Below, one piece after another: positions 1 through 9,654 of a stretch of DNA of 64,000 nucleotides. The translations under genes were made by a program, and so were the position numbers. Where the stretch lies: positions 62,001 to 126,000 of the forward strand of contig NZ_LBJC01000015.1 in NCBI RefSeq assembly GCF_004114535.1, written 5' to 3'. The notes below the pieces were generated by a model, which was not told the origin of the DNA, ran no database searches, and saw nothing but the letters and a program-made list of their open reading frames with translations. The stretch comes from Bradyrhizobium nanningense (GTDB lineage Bacteria > Pseudomonadota > Alphaproteobacteria > Rhizobiales > Xanthobacteraceae). The first letter of the stretch is position 1. The number at the start of each line of letters is the position of its first letter.

Positions 1-1423
1 CGTGAAGCCATTTCGTCCCTCCACGAAATGACCCTGAAACAAAGCGGGACGACGCTGGTACCCTCAAAACGCGGGATGCCACTATGCTAGTTCTCGTAAA
101 CATGATTTGGCGCAGGCTTGCCTATACGCTGCTGATTGGGATGCGCTCCAAGCTCGCCCGGCCCTGAAGAGTGAGAGCGCGCCGGCGTGACGGCGGCCGC
201 GCCAAAAGCCCCATGACGAAGATATTGAACAACTAGAATGAACTGGGATTTCAGTGCTGAGTTGAGAATGGATCGCTGCCGGGACGTATATTTTGAGCCC
301 GGCAGCACTCTAGAGCCGTTTAGCTTGCCAGAGAGCGTGGCGTTGAGACACGTGGTTTGCAAGTGGCTGAAAGACAATCCTGCGCAAAGACATGGGCGCA
401 CCGTTGGCCAGACCTCGATCTTCTGAAGCTTTCCCCTGCAGAAGGTAATTATGTGGACCGCCTGCTCGTTGAAGGCGCTTCAACGTCGTCCCGTTCACTC
501 TAATTGACTGAACCCTCTCTATGACCGACCAGCTGAATTACTGGAAGGCGCACCGTTTGGCCGACCACATGCTCGATCAGATCGACGCGCGTAGTGGTGA
601 GCGCAAGCGCGCCGGTGGCCCCGAAGCTACGCATGCAACGTCGAGGATGAGCACGATGTGGCCGAGAATTGGATTGCGACGTTTCGGCGGACATTGGGCG
701 TCCGGGGGACGCCCAAGTCACGAAACTAGCGCTTCAACGGCTGATTACCACTTAGGAACGATCCCCCCGAACTCCCGGTTGCTCGAATGCTGGTCCACGT
801 TGGATCCGCGGGGCGGCCCCGGGCAATGTCTCTCCCTCCAGTGTGCCGTGCCGGGGCCGCACTCCCGCCATCGGCATCGCACTTGATCATCTTCTGAGTA
901 GAAGCCCCAAGCTGCGCGCGGTGCAATCGCCCCCACTTGTCTTCCAAGCTTCTTGGCTATTTTTCGGCCGATCTAGCGCGGTCTTGACCATAGGCAGCGG
1001 ATCGCAAGGGATCGGAAGATGGCATGCAAAAGAACGGCCTCAGCTTGGGCGGCTGAGGCCGTGGCGTGCTCCGGCTTCAGGGGCGGTGGACGCCAGAGCA
1101 CGGAAGCAATCGTCAAATATGCCATTTGTTCCCGGCTCGCGACGGGGCCGAGGTGTTATCCTTGCCAATGCGGTCTGCCATTCGAGCTCTGCGTGGCTAT
1201 CCAGCCAAATAAATCCCCTCGCCGCCCGATTAAATCAGCGAGAAGACCGCCGAAAGCGCGCCCGTTCGAGGGTTTTGACAAGACAGGTAATGAGCGCTGA
1301 CTTCCAGATTAATCGCAATCAGCACCATTTTATGAGGACACGCGCGAACTCAAATTTTTTGCTAGCTTTTCCCGCATATTGGCTTCAGACTTGCGTTTAT
1401 TGATTTTATTCAGGGAAGTTCCG
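1..1423. other. Region without a recognisable gene
   Basis: About 1.4 kb in which no reading frame gives a recognisable protein. The open frames are short, overlap on both strands and are low-complexity Arg/Pro-rich, as expected of shadow frames in GC-rich DNA. The only clear structure is the 11-bp stem-loop at 1034-1062, listed separately. The left edge of the window may cut a feature here. Confidence 0.5.
1027..1062 (-). terminator. Perfect 11-bp stem-loop, terminator-like on the minus strand
   Basis: ACGGCCTCAGC (1034-1044) and GCTGAGGCCGT (1052-1062) are perfect inverted repeats around a 7-nt loop. Read on the minus strand the stem is followed by TTCTTTTG, a T-rich tail, which fits a Rho-independent terminator. 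No minus-strand gene that it would end is recognised to its right, so it may be a relic of a deleted gene. Confidence 0.5.
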
Positions 1424-1729
1424 ATGGGAAAACCTTTTGTTTCCCGTGATGCCTTCCGTGGACTGCTCGCTTTCTATGCAGCAAAGGCTCATCACGACCA
1501 TAAGCCTCGGAGTGAACATTGCCTCTTAGGGCTGTTCGGATCTGAAGAAGACGTACCCGATCCTCTACTGCTGCAGTGGCCGCGCAGAAGTGAGCTACTC
1601 GGCTCCGAGACTATCGGTCGGTTAATGGATCCGTTCCTTGGTCAACACACGCACGGGAACGCTCAATACGACCATGCCAGCGACTTTCTCCACACGCTGC
1701 TAAGAGACCTCGGGCAAAAAGTGCAGTGA
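1424..1729 (+). CDS. Small hypothetical protein (101 aa)
   Basis: Open frame from ATG at 1424, a few bases after a GGGAAG ribosome-binding-like stretch; a longer in-frame start exists at 1379. The product is acidic to neutral and rich in His, Leu and Arg, with no signal peptide or membrane helix. I recognise no family. The composition is more protein-like than the neighbouring shadow frames, but coding status is only moderately supported. Confidence 0.4.
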   Translation: MGKPFVSRDAFRGLLAFYAAKAHHDHKPRSEHCLLGLFGSEEDVPDPLLLQWPRRSELLGSETIGRLMDPFLGQHTHGNAQYDHASDFLHTLLRDLGQKVQ

Positions 1730-1975
1730 TCTAAATTCACTGCGTTATAGTCGCTGTAGTCGACCAAGCGTGCGAATTCTGATCGCTGTTCTTCGCGTGC
1801 CGTTGAATCATCGGATATTCGAACTAAGGGCAATTCAATTGCTTGCAGCGAAAATGTTCAGAACGATTTCTACTGGCTTTAGATGCTTTAGCCGCGGGAT
1901 CACTTCAAGGGCAATTTCGGATCACGGCTTGAGCGGATCACTGAGCCCGAGCTGGAGCTTGCCCTGGATTTGAAC

Positions 1976-2251
1976 ATGCCCGTGACTGCTAACGAGCTGA
2001 GTGTCTCCGTTTACGACCCACTGCGGAAGGAGTTGCAGCGTCGCATGGGTGCGCAGACGATCCGGCTGACCTTCTCAGAGATCGAAGAAATTCTCCGTAG
2101 ACCATTACCACCATCAGCCTACAAGTTCAGTGCATGGTGGGGAAACGAGAGTTCGCGCAAAGGTCACACGCAGTCTATGGCGTGGCTGCACGCAGGCTTT
2201 GCAACTAGGGTTTCGCTGAAACAACGAGCGGTCGAGTTTTATCGACTTTGA
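1976..2251 (+). CDS. DUF7662-type small protein
   Basis: About 91 aa from ATG 1976; an in-frame TTG lies 6 bases upstream. The order 'YDPLRKELQRR', then 'LTFSEIEEILRRPLPPSA', then 'AWWGNE', 'HTQSMAWLHAGF' and an end at 'VEFYRL' matches a small domain family (DUF7662) common in bacteria, whose molecular function is unknown. It stands alone, with gene-poor DNA on both sides. Intact length argues that it is functional. Confidence 0.7.
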   Translation: MPVTANELSVSVYDPLRKELQRRMGAQTIRLTFSEIEEILRRPLPPSAYKFSAWWGNESSRKGHTQSMAWLHAGFATRVSLKQRAVEFYRL

Positions 2252-2708
2252 AGGCTTCCGCGTGCTTTCGTAATCCGGTAGTCGTGGCTTGCAGCGGCTC
2301 TATGCCTGTCAGAGCTTAGTAGGGCCGGCACGCGCGCTGCATTCCCGCGCAGACGACGATCGAGTGAGCTCGCACGCGGCTTCGGCCCACTGAAGTGCGC
2401 TTGATCGGACAGCGCGAGTTCGAATTGCTCGAGGTGAGTTCTTGGCGGTTAAGCCCTAACGATTCTGCATCAGGAGCAAACCGGACGACGGCTCGTCTCA
2501 GAGCGGACTGACGCTTTTAACCCGCAGCAGACTTGATCAATGGAAAGATTCAACGCGCACTCCCTCAGCGGGTTAATCGATTGAGTCGCAACGTCTGGCC
2601 GTGAGGATCGACAAGAGTGCAGCGGAATTGCCGTCCTTTTAGCCTCTTTTCAGCCCAAAAATTGTTCGTTGCTTGGGACGGGGCAGGATCTCAGCTCGGA
2701 GTCCTGCA
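2252..2708. other. Intergenic region without a recognised gene
   Basis: About 450 bases with no protein-like frame on either strand and no clear repeat or RNA. The region presumably contains the promoter of the secreted protein starting at 2709, but I see no convincing promoter boxes. Confidence 0.4.
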
Positions 2709-3251
2709 ATGTTTAAGCGAGTATTTTCTGCGTGTTTCTTCGTTGTCATCAGTACAATCTGTTCAGAAGCAAGACCTTACCGCATCAGCCAAGTGCCCGA
2801 ATGCAATGTCATCATGCCATGTGACTTCTCGTTTACGCAGGCGCGCCGCGAACGAATTTTACGCTACTCACTGCAGGAGCATCGCCCACAACAACTCACA
2901 TTAGCCACGTCCAACAGCGTAGCGGCCGGGAGTGCCCGTGCTGACAGCCGGATTGTCGGCGGCCGGCCGGCCGGCTGCCCGTCTTCATTCTGTGGTTGTG
3001 GCGCAGCCCTGCGCGTGTTTGGTCGTGTCGTGCCTGAATTAAATCTTGCGGCCAATTGGCTACGTTTCCCCCGCACGCCGCCCGCGCCCGGAATGGTCGC
3101 GGCGCGGCGCGGGCACGTCTTCGTTCTAGAACAGCATCTCGGAGGCGATATTTGGATGGCGTATGACGCCAACTCAGGCGGACACGCGACGAGGATGCAC
3201 CCGCGATCATTGCGCGGCTACACGGTTGTCAATCCTCGCGCCGCGGGTTGA
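2709..3251 (+). CDS. Secreted hypothetical protein of rhizobial type (180 aa)
   Basis: Start chosen at ATG 2709 because it opens a classical signal peptide: Lys-Arg, then the hydrophobic run 'VFSACFFVVIS', then 'CSEARP'; the frame itself is open 36 bases further upstream. The C-terminal half, from 'CPSSFCGCGAAL' through 'LNLAANWLRFPR', 'RRGHVFVLEQ' and 'YDANSGGHATR', ends in 'YTVVNPRA' and resembles a family I recall in Bradyrhizobium and relatives. Clustered cysteines at the start of this block and the conserved His and Asp hint at an amidase or CHAP-like fold, but I cannot confirm that. Likely periplasmic. Confidence 0.65.
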   Translation: MFKRVFSACFFVVISTICSEARPYRISQVPECNVIMPCDFSFTQARRERILRYSLQEHRPQQLTLATSNSVAAGSARADSRIVGGRPAGCPSSFCGCGAALRVFGRVVPELNLAANWLRFPRTPPAPGMVAARRGHVFVLEQHLGGDIWMAYDANSGGHATRMHPRSLRGYTVVNPRAAG

Positions 3252-3717
3252 AAGCAGTCCGCACAACCGTTGGCCTAACGGTGCGTCGCCAATCCAAAGC
3301 AGCCGGCGGCCCTGAACGTGGGCCAGGCGTTTCAATGCCGGTACCCCCGAGCCCAGTTGGTGAACGATTGGGGTCCTGGGCCGCTGCCGCTGCGTAGGCC
3401 GGTAGAGCTCTGACAAGCTGCTTGCGAGCGCGCCGTTCCGGCAGATGGCGACTTCGCATTTAAACGATGCTTGCGCCGTGGTGTCACGGGCGCGTCTCGA
3501 ATTTGCGGCCTTGCAGGGAAGCACGAGGCTCAGGTTTGAATATCGTGTCGGGCTTGGTCGACGCCAAGGACAAAAGGTTCAATTGGCGAGGAAACGTCGC
3601 CTCGCGGAACCCAATGCTTTCGTTATTGTCTCAATTGGCCAATGTGATAGCTTTCACAGACGGCTGCATTTTGAAGTCGTAAGCTGAGCTCGCGTTGAAA
3701 GCTTGTGGATCCCCGCT
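3252..3717. other. Intergenic region without a recognised gene
   Basis: About 470 bases between the secreted protein and the cyclase. Both strands are open over short distances, but no frame shows a family signature. Probably the regulatory region of the cyclase-DUF4399 pair. Confidence 0.4.
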
Positions 3718-5235
3718 ATGGGCGAAATTCGCAACTTCAAATCCGGAACTCAGGATGAGTCGCCGCCACTGGGCGTCGGGCCACGTCGCCTTGCAGCTAT
3801 CATCGTCGGCGATATCGCATCCTACAGTCGCATGATGCAGGCCGATGAGGAAGGAACGCATGTCCGCGTGAAACGGATAGAGCGGGACCTCATCCAGCCC
3901 AGTATCGCGGAGCATCACGGAAGTCTCGTAAAAACAACGGGCGATGGCTTCATCGCCATTTTCGATAGCCCGGTTGAAGCTGTTCGTTGCAGCATCGTCA
4001 TCCAGCAAAATCTCATCGGTCGCAACGCTTCGCTCCCGAAGCACTCCCGCATCGAGTACAGAATTGGCGTTAATCTCGGGGACGTCATTGTAGAACCAGA
4101 CGACGTTTACGGAGACGGTGTTAACATCGCCACACGCATCGAGGGTCTAGCCGATCCCGGTCACGTCTACATCTCAGGTGCGATCTACGAGCAGATCAAG
4201 CACAAGGTCGTGTGCAGCTACGAGTCACTTGGAGATCGCAAAGTCAAGAACATCACGGATCCCGTGCGCGTTTATCGCGTGCTACCGGATGCCGAAGCGG
4301 TCGGCAGGACGCGCGGCCGCCGAGAGAACGCTCTGATTTTTCTCCTGAGTATCACGCTGCTGGTCATTGCCGGCGGCGTGCTGTGGTATCTGCTGGTCTT
4401 ACCGCATGATAAAATGACCGAGCAGGTCGCCATGCCAACCATTCCTCCGGTTATTCCGCCGCAGCCTCCCTTGCGCGAACCGACGAAGATTGCGCAACCA
4501 TCCCCCTCATCGTCTTCGTCACCTTCGTCATCTCCAGCGCCGAGTCAATCCGCGACGCCTGTTCGCGAACCCGAGATGGTCGCCGTTCGCGGCGGCAGTT
4601 TCGTAATGGGAAGCAATGATGATCCGACCGAAAGGCCTATTCACCAGGTCACGCTAAGGCCGTTCTCAATAGGCAAGTACCCAGTGACGGTTCAGGAGTG
4701 GAACACTTGCGCAGCCGCCCAGGCATGCGCCTTCTCCGGCAGCGGCCTTGACGATGCGCCGATGAGCAATGTGAGCTGGACCGACGCGCAGCAATATGTC
4801 GCCTGGCTCGCGCGGGTGACGAAGAAGCCTTATCGCCTCCCGAGCGAAGCTGAATGGGAATATGCCGCGCGCGGTGGAACGCAAACTAAATATTGGTGGG
4901 GCGACAAGCTCCAGCCGCGAATGGCTGGATGCAAGGATTGCGGTGATATGGCGGCTGAGCAGCCGGCGAAAGTGGGGATCTACAAACCTAATCCGTTCGG
5001 ACTCTACGACATGGGTGGTGGCGTCGATCAGTGGGTTGAGGATTGCTGGCATAAGACGTATCAGGGTGCGCCCGGCGATGGATCGGCATGGAGCAGTCCT
5101 GACTGCACTTCGCACGTTCTGCGCTCGGGATCCTGGAAAAATGATTCAAGATATGTACGGCCTGCAAATCGAGATGGTTACGACACTAATGTTCGTTACC
5201 CGACTCACGGCTTCCGTATTGCGCTCGATCCTTAG
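3718..5235 (+). CDS. Class III adenylate/guanylate cyclase fused to an FGE-sulfatase-like domain
   Basis: 505 aa from ATG 3718; an in-frame TTG lies at 3703. Residues about 22-195 form a class III nucleotidyl cyclase domain: metal-binding Asp32 in 'IIVGDIASYS' and Asp76 in 'KTTGDGF', with Lys72, then 'YRIGVNLGDVIVE' and 'DGVNIATRIE'. One membrane helix ('ALIFLLSITLLVIAGGVLWY') is followed by a Pro/Ser linker, then a formylglycine-generating-enzyme-like domain from 'GGSFVMGS' through 'YRLPSEAEWEYAARGG' to 'GFRIALD'. The cysteines that make true FGE active are not seen near its C-terminus, so this domain is probably a sensor or ligand-binding fold. Expected topology: cyclase in the cytoplasm, FGE-like part in the periplasm. 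A DUF4399 gene follows after 17 bp. Confidence 0.88.
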   Translation: MGEIRNFKSGTQDESPPLGVGPRRLAAIIVGDIASYSRMMQADEEGTHVRVKRIERDLIQPSIAEHHGSLVKTTGDGFIAIFDSPVEAVRCSIVIQQNLIGRNASLPKHSRIEYRIGVNLGDVIVEPDDVYGDGVNIATRIEGLADPGHVYISGAIYEQIKHKVVCSYESLGDRKVKNITDPVRVYRVLPDAEAVGRTRGRRENALIFLLSITLLVIAGGVLWYLLVLPHDKMTEQVAMPTIPPVIPPQPPLREPTKIAQPSPSSSSSPSSSPAPSQSATPVREPEMVAVRGGSFVMGSNDDPTERPIHQVTLRPFSIGKYPVTVQEWNTCAAAQACAFSGSGLDDAPMSNVSWTDAQQYVAWLARVTKKPYRLPSEAEWEYAARGGTQTKYWWGDKLQPRMAGCKDCGDMAAEQPAKVGIYKPNPFGLYDMGGGVDQWVEDCWHKTYQGAPGDGSAWSSPDCTSHVLRSGSWKNDSRYVRPANRDGYDTNVRYPTHGFRIALDP

Positions 5236-5252
5236 TTGCTGGAGTAGGCCCA

Positions 5253-5705
5253 ATGGGAATCGTTCGCTGCGTTGCGTTATCGGCGATACTCGCATTGCTT
5301 CCGGCTGTCGCACATTCACAGGGCAAGACGGCCCCCAAGGACGCAAAGCTCTACTTCATTACCCCGCATGATGGTCAGAAAATCCGAGCCGGGTTCTGGG
5401 TTCGGTTCGGGTTGCGCAACATGGGCGTGACGCATGCGGGCGACGATTACCAGAACGCGGGTCATCATCATTTGCTGGTTGATGTCAGCGACCCCATTGA
5501 TGCAAAGGAGCCCATTCTTCAGGATAAATCGCATCTCCATTTTGGAGCAGGACAGACTGAGACCTTCCTTGAGCTTCCGCCCGGTACTCATACGCTCCAA
5601 CTGGTGCTAGGGGATGCCAAGCACTATCCTTTCGATCCGCCAATCGTATCGGACAAAATCACCGTCCGCGTTAGACCCCCGGATTCAGCGCGGCGAGGCA
5701 AATAG
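5253..5705 (+). CDS. DUF4399 secreted protein
   Basis: 150 aa with a signal peptide (to about residue 22, ending 'AVAHSQG'). The mature part '[11 protein letters not shown]' ... '[10 protein letters not shown]' ... 'GHHHLLVD' ... '[10 protein letters not shown]' ... '[14 protein letters not shown]' is the DUF4399 pattern, a small beta-sandwich of unknown function found in the periplasm of many proteobacteria. The His-rich turn suggests metal or ligand binding. It starts 17 bp after the cyclase-FGE gene and is probably cotranscribed; linkage to a membrane cyclase may mean it is the ligand-binding partner, which is inference only. Confidence 0.85.
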   Translation: MGIVRCVALSAILALLPAVAHSQGKTAPKDAKLYFITPHDGQKIRAGFWVRFGLRNMGVTHAGDDYQNAGHHHLLVDVSDPIDAKEPILQDKSHLHFGAGQTETFLELPPGTHTLQLVLGDAKHYPFDPPIVSDKITVRVRPPDSARRGK

Positions 5706-6128
5706 AAGCAAGGCATTTGTATCGGGTCCCAGGCAGCGCCCGATCCTCGCCGCCACGCCCGAGAAGCCCCAGGCCCAGGCCTGCTCCAAGGTCGCCCGTC
5801 CGATGTCGACGTTGCGCGCCTTGAAGATCCGGTTGAGCGAGAGCGAGCGGTCCAGATTGAGCGCGGATCGTCGCCTTTTGGCCCGTTCCTGTCGATTGGC
5901 CTCCTTGAGGTCAGGTCGGCTTCTTGGGTACATCGGAAGTGGCGATCCGCTAGGTTCTGCAGCGCGATTGACCCGAAGCGGTTACCGACGCATCGATGCA
6001 CATGATGCGCTCGCGCGTCGATCGCACTGGCCAACTCAAAGCTACCGCCCGGCTAACTACTGTTGTCAACGACACAATAAATGCCCGCAGTGAAGCGGCC
6101 TCTGACGGACTCGAATGGACCAAGACCT
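5706..6128. other. Convergent intergenic region, no confident gene
   Basis: About 420 bases between convergent genes. A minus-strand frame at 5685-5933 (82 aa, containing '[16 protein letters not shown]' and '[18 protein letters not shown]') reads like real protein and could be the remnant of a larger gene, but it overlaps the end of the DUF4399 gene and I recognise no family. Confidence 0.35.
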
Positions 6129-7292
6129 TTACGGTCCCATTCTCGCCGAGGCGGGATGTCCGGGCACCTTGAAGCGCTTGCCGGTATCCGTGACATTGCT
6201 GGCATCGACCTTCAGGATAGAGAAGTCCTGCGTGAGGTAGTTGCCGACAAGAAGATACTTGCCGTCGGGCGTGAAGACTGCCGCCTCGGGCAAGCCGCCG
6301 ACCTCGATGTCTCCGGTCTTGCTCACTTTCTTGCCGTCGATCTTGAGCACCGAAATGCTGCCATTCTTTTCGTAGAAATACGCGTTCTTCATATTGGAAC
6401 CGCGCAGAATCACAGCAACCGCGACGTCGCCCTTAGGGCTGATTGCAAGTCCCTCTGGGCCGTCGCCCACCACAACGCGATCGATGATGCGCGGCGGATT
6501 GACCTCCAAATCGATGACGCTCGTGGTATCCACACTTCCATCGGAGGCACCTGCGTTGCCATTGTCGGACGTCAGGGCGAGTTTCCCCCCGGGTACTGCC
6601 GCGACATTGTAGGGCCACTGGCCGGCCGGCAGGTCGATCTTGTTGTACGTCACTTTGTCGCCCGCGATGTCCATCATGGAGATTTTGTGAGCAGGAAATC
6701 GGGCGACCAAGGCTCGCTTGCCATCCGGGGTGAACGTCACGTGCGACGGACTGTCCGGCATTGCAACGGTGTCCGTGATCTTGACGTCTGTGCCGTTCAC
6801 GGAGAGGACGCTGATTGAATTATCGCCGCGATTGGCGACCAGTGCCATCTTGCCATCTGGACTGAAGCTGAGCCCGGAAGGCTGCTTCCCGCCAGTAAGC
6901 GTAGCTGCCAGCTTCGGCGGACTGGCCTGCAGGTCGACGACGTAGATCTTGTTGTCGGGTACCTGTTTCAGCGCTTCGCCGTCCTTGACGACATCGACGG
7001 AGTCGGCGACCAGCGCCACTGTCCCGCTGGGATCGATCGCCACATTCACGGGCGGTCCGACCACCGAGTTCTTGAGCGGCAGAGCAGCGACGATCTTGGG
7101 AGTTTCAGGAGAAGCGAGATCGACGATCAGAATCTGGTCCTTGCCAGGTGCGGACAGAATGGGCTTGCCGCTTTCGTCCCACAGCAGTTTTTCATCGAGG
7201 CCGACGATCATGAGGGGCTTCGCGTGCCCAGTGCTAAAGCTCGTACCGAGCAGCATGGCGGCTGCAAACGACAATCCTATGGCGCGCAACAT
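6129..7292 (-). CDS. Periplasmic YncE-like beta-propeller protein
   Basis: 387 aa with a signal peptide ending near 'STGHAKP'. Repeated blades of the type 'FSPDGKMALVANRGDNSISV', 'FTPDGKRALVAR', 'ISPKGDVAVAV' and 'FTPDGKYLLVGNY' show a seven-bladed YncE/lactonase-type propeller. Family members are periplasmic; several act as scaffolds or bind DNA or metals, and for most the substrate is unknown. No catalytic residues can be assigned. It faces the DUF4399 gene tail to tail and is separated by about 220 bp from aroQ, so it is probably transcribed on its own. Confidence 0.85.
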   Translation of the reverse strand: MLRAIGLSFAAAMLLGTSFSTGHAKPLMIVGLDEKLLWDESGKPILSAPGKDQILIVDLASPETPKIVAALPLKNSVVGPPVNVAIDPSGTVALVADSVDVVKDGEALKQVPDNKIYVVDLQASPPKLAATLTGGKQPSGLSFSPDGKMALVANRGDNSISVLSVNGTDVKITDTVAMPDSPSHVTFTPDGKRALVARFPAHKISMMDIAGDKVTYNKIDLPAGQWPYNVAAVPGGKLALTSDNGNAGASDGSVDTTSVIDLEVNPPRIIDRVVVGDGPEGLAISPKGDVAVAVILRGSNMKNAYFYEKNGSISVLKIDGKKVSKTGDIEVGGLPEAAVFTPDGKYLLVGNYLTQDFSILKVDASNVTDTGKRFKVPGHPASARMGP

Positions 7293-7509
7293 ATTAGCGT
7301 CCTCCCGACAATACCCCCGCCTCTGAAGGGCAGGTCTCGGCAGCTTACGCCGTTAAGCATATCTTCGCTAGTGATGCCTCGGCTGCTCGTGGCCCGATGC
7401 CGCGAATAAAAGGCACGGCCTCCGGCCGGACGAGAATGTGTTCGATGTGTCATTTGCCGATGAGGCCCGCTCCCATCGCCGACAGGCGGACGGGTGCACT
7501 CATGCGATG

Positions 7510-7956
7510 TTATCCCTTCTCGTCAAGCAGCCTGGCCACACGACGCAAGCCGAGCAGATAACCCTGAGTGCCGAAGCCTGCGATAACTCCATCGGCTCGT
7601 TTCGAAACAAACGAGTGGTGGCGGAATTCCTCGCGCTTGTGCACGTTGGAAATATGCACCTCGATCACCGTCCCCTCGAACGTGTTCAAAGCATCCAGGA
7701 TGGCGACCGACGTATGGGTGAAAGCCGCGGGATTCATTACGATACCGGCAGCCGTCTCGCGCGCCTCGTGGATCCAGTCGATCAGCTCGTATTCCCTGTT
7801 GGTTTGATGAAAGCGGATCTCCAGGCCAAGCTCCTTGACCAGCGCCCGACATTCCCGCTCGACGTCCGCAAGTGTCTCGTGACCGTAGATGTGAGGCTGA
7901 CGCTTGCCAAGCAAATTTAGATTGGGCCCATTGAGGACATAAACAAGACGACTCAT
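7510..7956 (-). CDS. aroQ: Type II 3-dehydroquinate dehydratase
   Basis: 148 aa from ATG 7956. Interconverts 3-dehydroquinate and 3-dehydroshikimate in the shikimate and quinate pathways; cytoplasmic dodecamer. Family signatures are complete: '[13 protein letters not shown]' with the catalytic Tyr in 'HIYG', '[16 protein letters not shown]', '[17 protein letters not shown]' with the catalytic His, and '[11 protein letters not shown]'. A longer frame starts at 7995, but the shorter start is the one aligned with the family. It is the last gene of the eleven-gene operon, 13 bp after the ABC ATPase, which suggests a catabolic (quinate or shikimate) rather than biosynthetic copy. Confidence 0.92.
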   Translation of the reverse strand: MSRLVYVLNGPNLNLLGKRQPHIYGHETLADVERECRALVKELGLEIRFHQTNREYELIDWIHEARETAAGIVMNPAAFTHTSVAILDALNTFEGTVIEVHISNVHKREEFRHHSFVSKRADGVIAGFGTQGYLLGLRRVARLLDEKG

Positions 7957-7969
7957 GGAAGTACTCCGT

Positions 7970-8716
7970 TCAGTGATGGGCGAGGATTTCGCCAAGGAAC
8001 TGCCTGGTGCGGACGTGCTGTGGATTGCGGAAGAAGGCGTCGGGCGCGCCTTCTTCGATGATCTGGCCTTCAGCCATGAAGATCACACGATCGGCAACCT
8101 GGCAGGCAAAGCCCATCTCGTGGGTGACGCAAATCATGGTCATGCCGTCGTTGGCGAGGCCTATCATCGTATCAAGCACCTCCTTGACCATTTCGGGATC
8201 GAGAGCTGACGTCGGTTCATCAAATAGCATCACCTTGGGCTGCATGCAGAGCGCACGCGCAATCGCGACACGCTGTTGCTGACCGCCGGAAAGCTGAGCC
8301 GGATACTTCTCAGCCTGGTCACCGATGCGGACGCGCTCGAGGTATTTTCGCGCGGTCGCTTCCGCCTCGGTCTTGCTGATGCGGCGCGCGCGAATCGGCG
8401 CGAGTGTACAGTTCTGCAAGACCGTCATATGCGGAAAAAGGTTGAAGCTCTGAAAGACCATGCCGACGTCCTGGCGTACGACATCGATTGCCTTGATGCT
8501 GTCGTCCAGCCGATGACCGTTCACCACGATACTGCCCTGCTGGATCGCCTCCAGCCGGTTGATACAGCGGATCAGCGTCGACTTGCCTGAGCCAGACGGG
8601 CCGCAGAGCACGATCTTTTCGCCCCTGCGCACGGTGAGATCGACGTTGCGGAGAGCTTGGTACCCGCCGTACCACTTCTGCACACCCATCATCTCGATCA
8701 GGATATGATCCTGCAT
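7970..8716 (-). CDS. Polar amino-acid type ABC transporter ATPase
   Basis: 248 aa from ATG 8716. Energises an importer of the GlnQ/HisP class. Walker A 'GPSGSGKST', Q-loop '[15 protein letters not shown]', signature '[15 protein letters not shown]', Walker B '[14 protein letters not shown]' and the H-loop 'VTHEMGFA' are all present. It follows the binding-protein gene after about 60 bp. The family is annotated as amino-acid specific, but the operon's shikimate and quinate enzymes suggest the cargo may be a hydroxylated carboxylic acid. Confidence 0.93.
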   Translation of the reverse strand: MQDHILIEMMGVQKWYGGYQALRNVDLTVRRGEKIVLCGPSGSGKSTLIRCINRLEAIQQGSIVVNGHRLDDSIKAIDVVRQDVGMVFQSFNLFPHMTVLQNCTLAPIRARRISKTEAEATARKYLERVRIGDQAEKYPAQLSGGQQQRVAIARALCMQPKVMLFDEPTSALDPEMVKEVLDTMIGLANDGMTMICVTHEMGFACQVADRVIFMAEGQIIEEGAPDAFFRNPQHVRTRQFLGEILAHH

Positions 8717-8776
8717 GGATTCGGCCTCCACTATCGGACGACGGCCGACGCGCATTGCGTCGGCCGCTCGCCCTCA

Positions 8777-9604
8777 TTATTGAACTGTGAACGGAACGCC
8801 GGGCACCGAGTCGGGGAAGGTCGGCACGGGCGCCTTCATCCATTTGGCGTAGAAGCCGGCCAATTTGCCGTTAGACTTGATCTGGTCGATGAACTTGTTG
8901 GCCGTCTCGTTCCACTCCTTCTCTCCTAGGCGGGTGCAGGCCCCGTTGTACAGCGCGGTGAAGTGAAGCTTGGGCTCGAACCCAAGTTCCGGCTTTGCGG
9001 CGTTCAGACGCTGCGGGTAGAAGCTGTTTGCGCCGACGGCCTGCACCTGACCGGAGAGCAGCGCCTGGATCGTGGCCGCATCATCATCAAATCTGCGGAT
9101 TTCGGTGCCTGCTGGAGCACTGTTGGTGACCTGCGTATCCTGCGTGGAGGACCTCGGAACGCCGATAACGTACTTGCCCATGTCGGCATTGCTGTTGATC
9201 GGGGTCGCCTGGGCAGCGACAAGCGTGATCTCATTGGCAACATACGGCTTGGAATACTGCACCGCCTTTGCGCGCTCGGGCAGCATGGCCATGGTTGCGA
9301 ACAGAATGTCGACGCGGCCTGTGGTCAGCGCCGGAATACGATTGGCCACCGCCAGCGGGACGAACTCGGCCTTGACGCCGAGATATTCAGCGAAGGCGCG
9401 ACCCATGTCGGCATCGATGCCATCTTGCCTTCCTGAGCTATCGACATAGCCCCAAGGCGGATTATCGCCCTGAATGCCGATGACGACGACGCCCTTCTTC
9501 TTCACGTCTTCCAGAGTGCCCGCCTGCGATTCGCCTGCGATGGCGATAGCTGCCAATGCCAATAGCGCGACCCCGAGCTGGCGACGATTGGGTGAAAACA
9601 ACAT
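8777..9604 (-). CDS. Family 3 periplasmic solute-binding protein
   Basis: 275 aa from ATG 9604, preceded by an AGGAGGAGAT ribosome-binding site; the frame extends upstream but without protein-like content. Signal peptide to about residue 29 ('GESQAGT'). The mature chain shows the SBP_bac_3 layout: 'KGVVVIGIQGDNPPWGYVD', 'GIDADMGRAFAEYLG', 'RIPALTTGRVDILFATM', 'TPERAK'-like 'LPERAKAVQYSKPY'. Captures the substrate for the two permeases just upstream in the operon. The ligand cannot be read from sequence. Confidence 0.92.
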   Translation of the reverse strand: MLFSPNRRQLGVALLALAAIAIAGESQAGTLEDVKKKGVVVIGIQGDNPPWGYVDSSGRQDGIDADMGRAFAEYLGVKAEFVPLAVANRIPALTTGRVDILFATMAMLPERAKAVQYSKPYVANEITLVAAQATPINSNADMGKYVIGVPRSSTQDTQVTNSAPAGTEIRRFDDDAATIQALLSGQVQAVGANSFYPQRLNAAKPELGFEPKLHFTALYNGACTRLGEKEWNETANKFIDQIKSNGKLAGFYAKWMKAPVPTFPDSVPGVPFTVQ

Positions 9605-9654
9605 GAATATCTCCTCCTGGTGATGGCTGTATATTTTGAGCAGGTGCGCCGTTC

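Noticed and set aside
5685..5933. 82-codon minus-strand frame as a separate gene
   Set aside because: It reads somewhat like real protein but overlaps the end of the DUF4399 gene, has no clear start context and matches no family I know.
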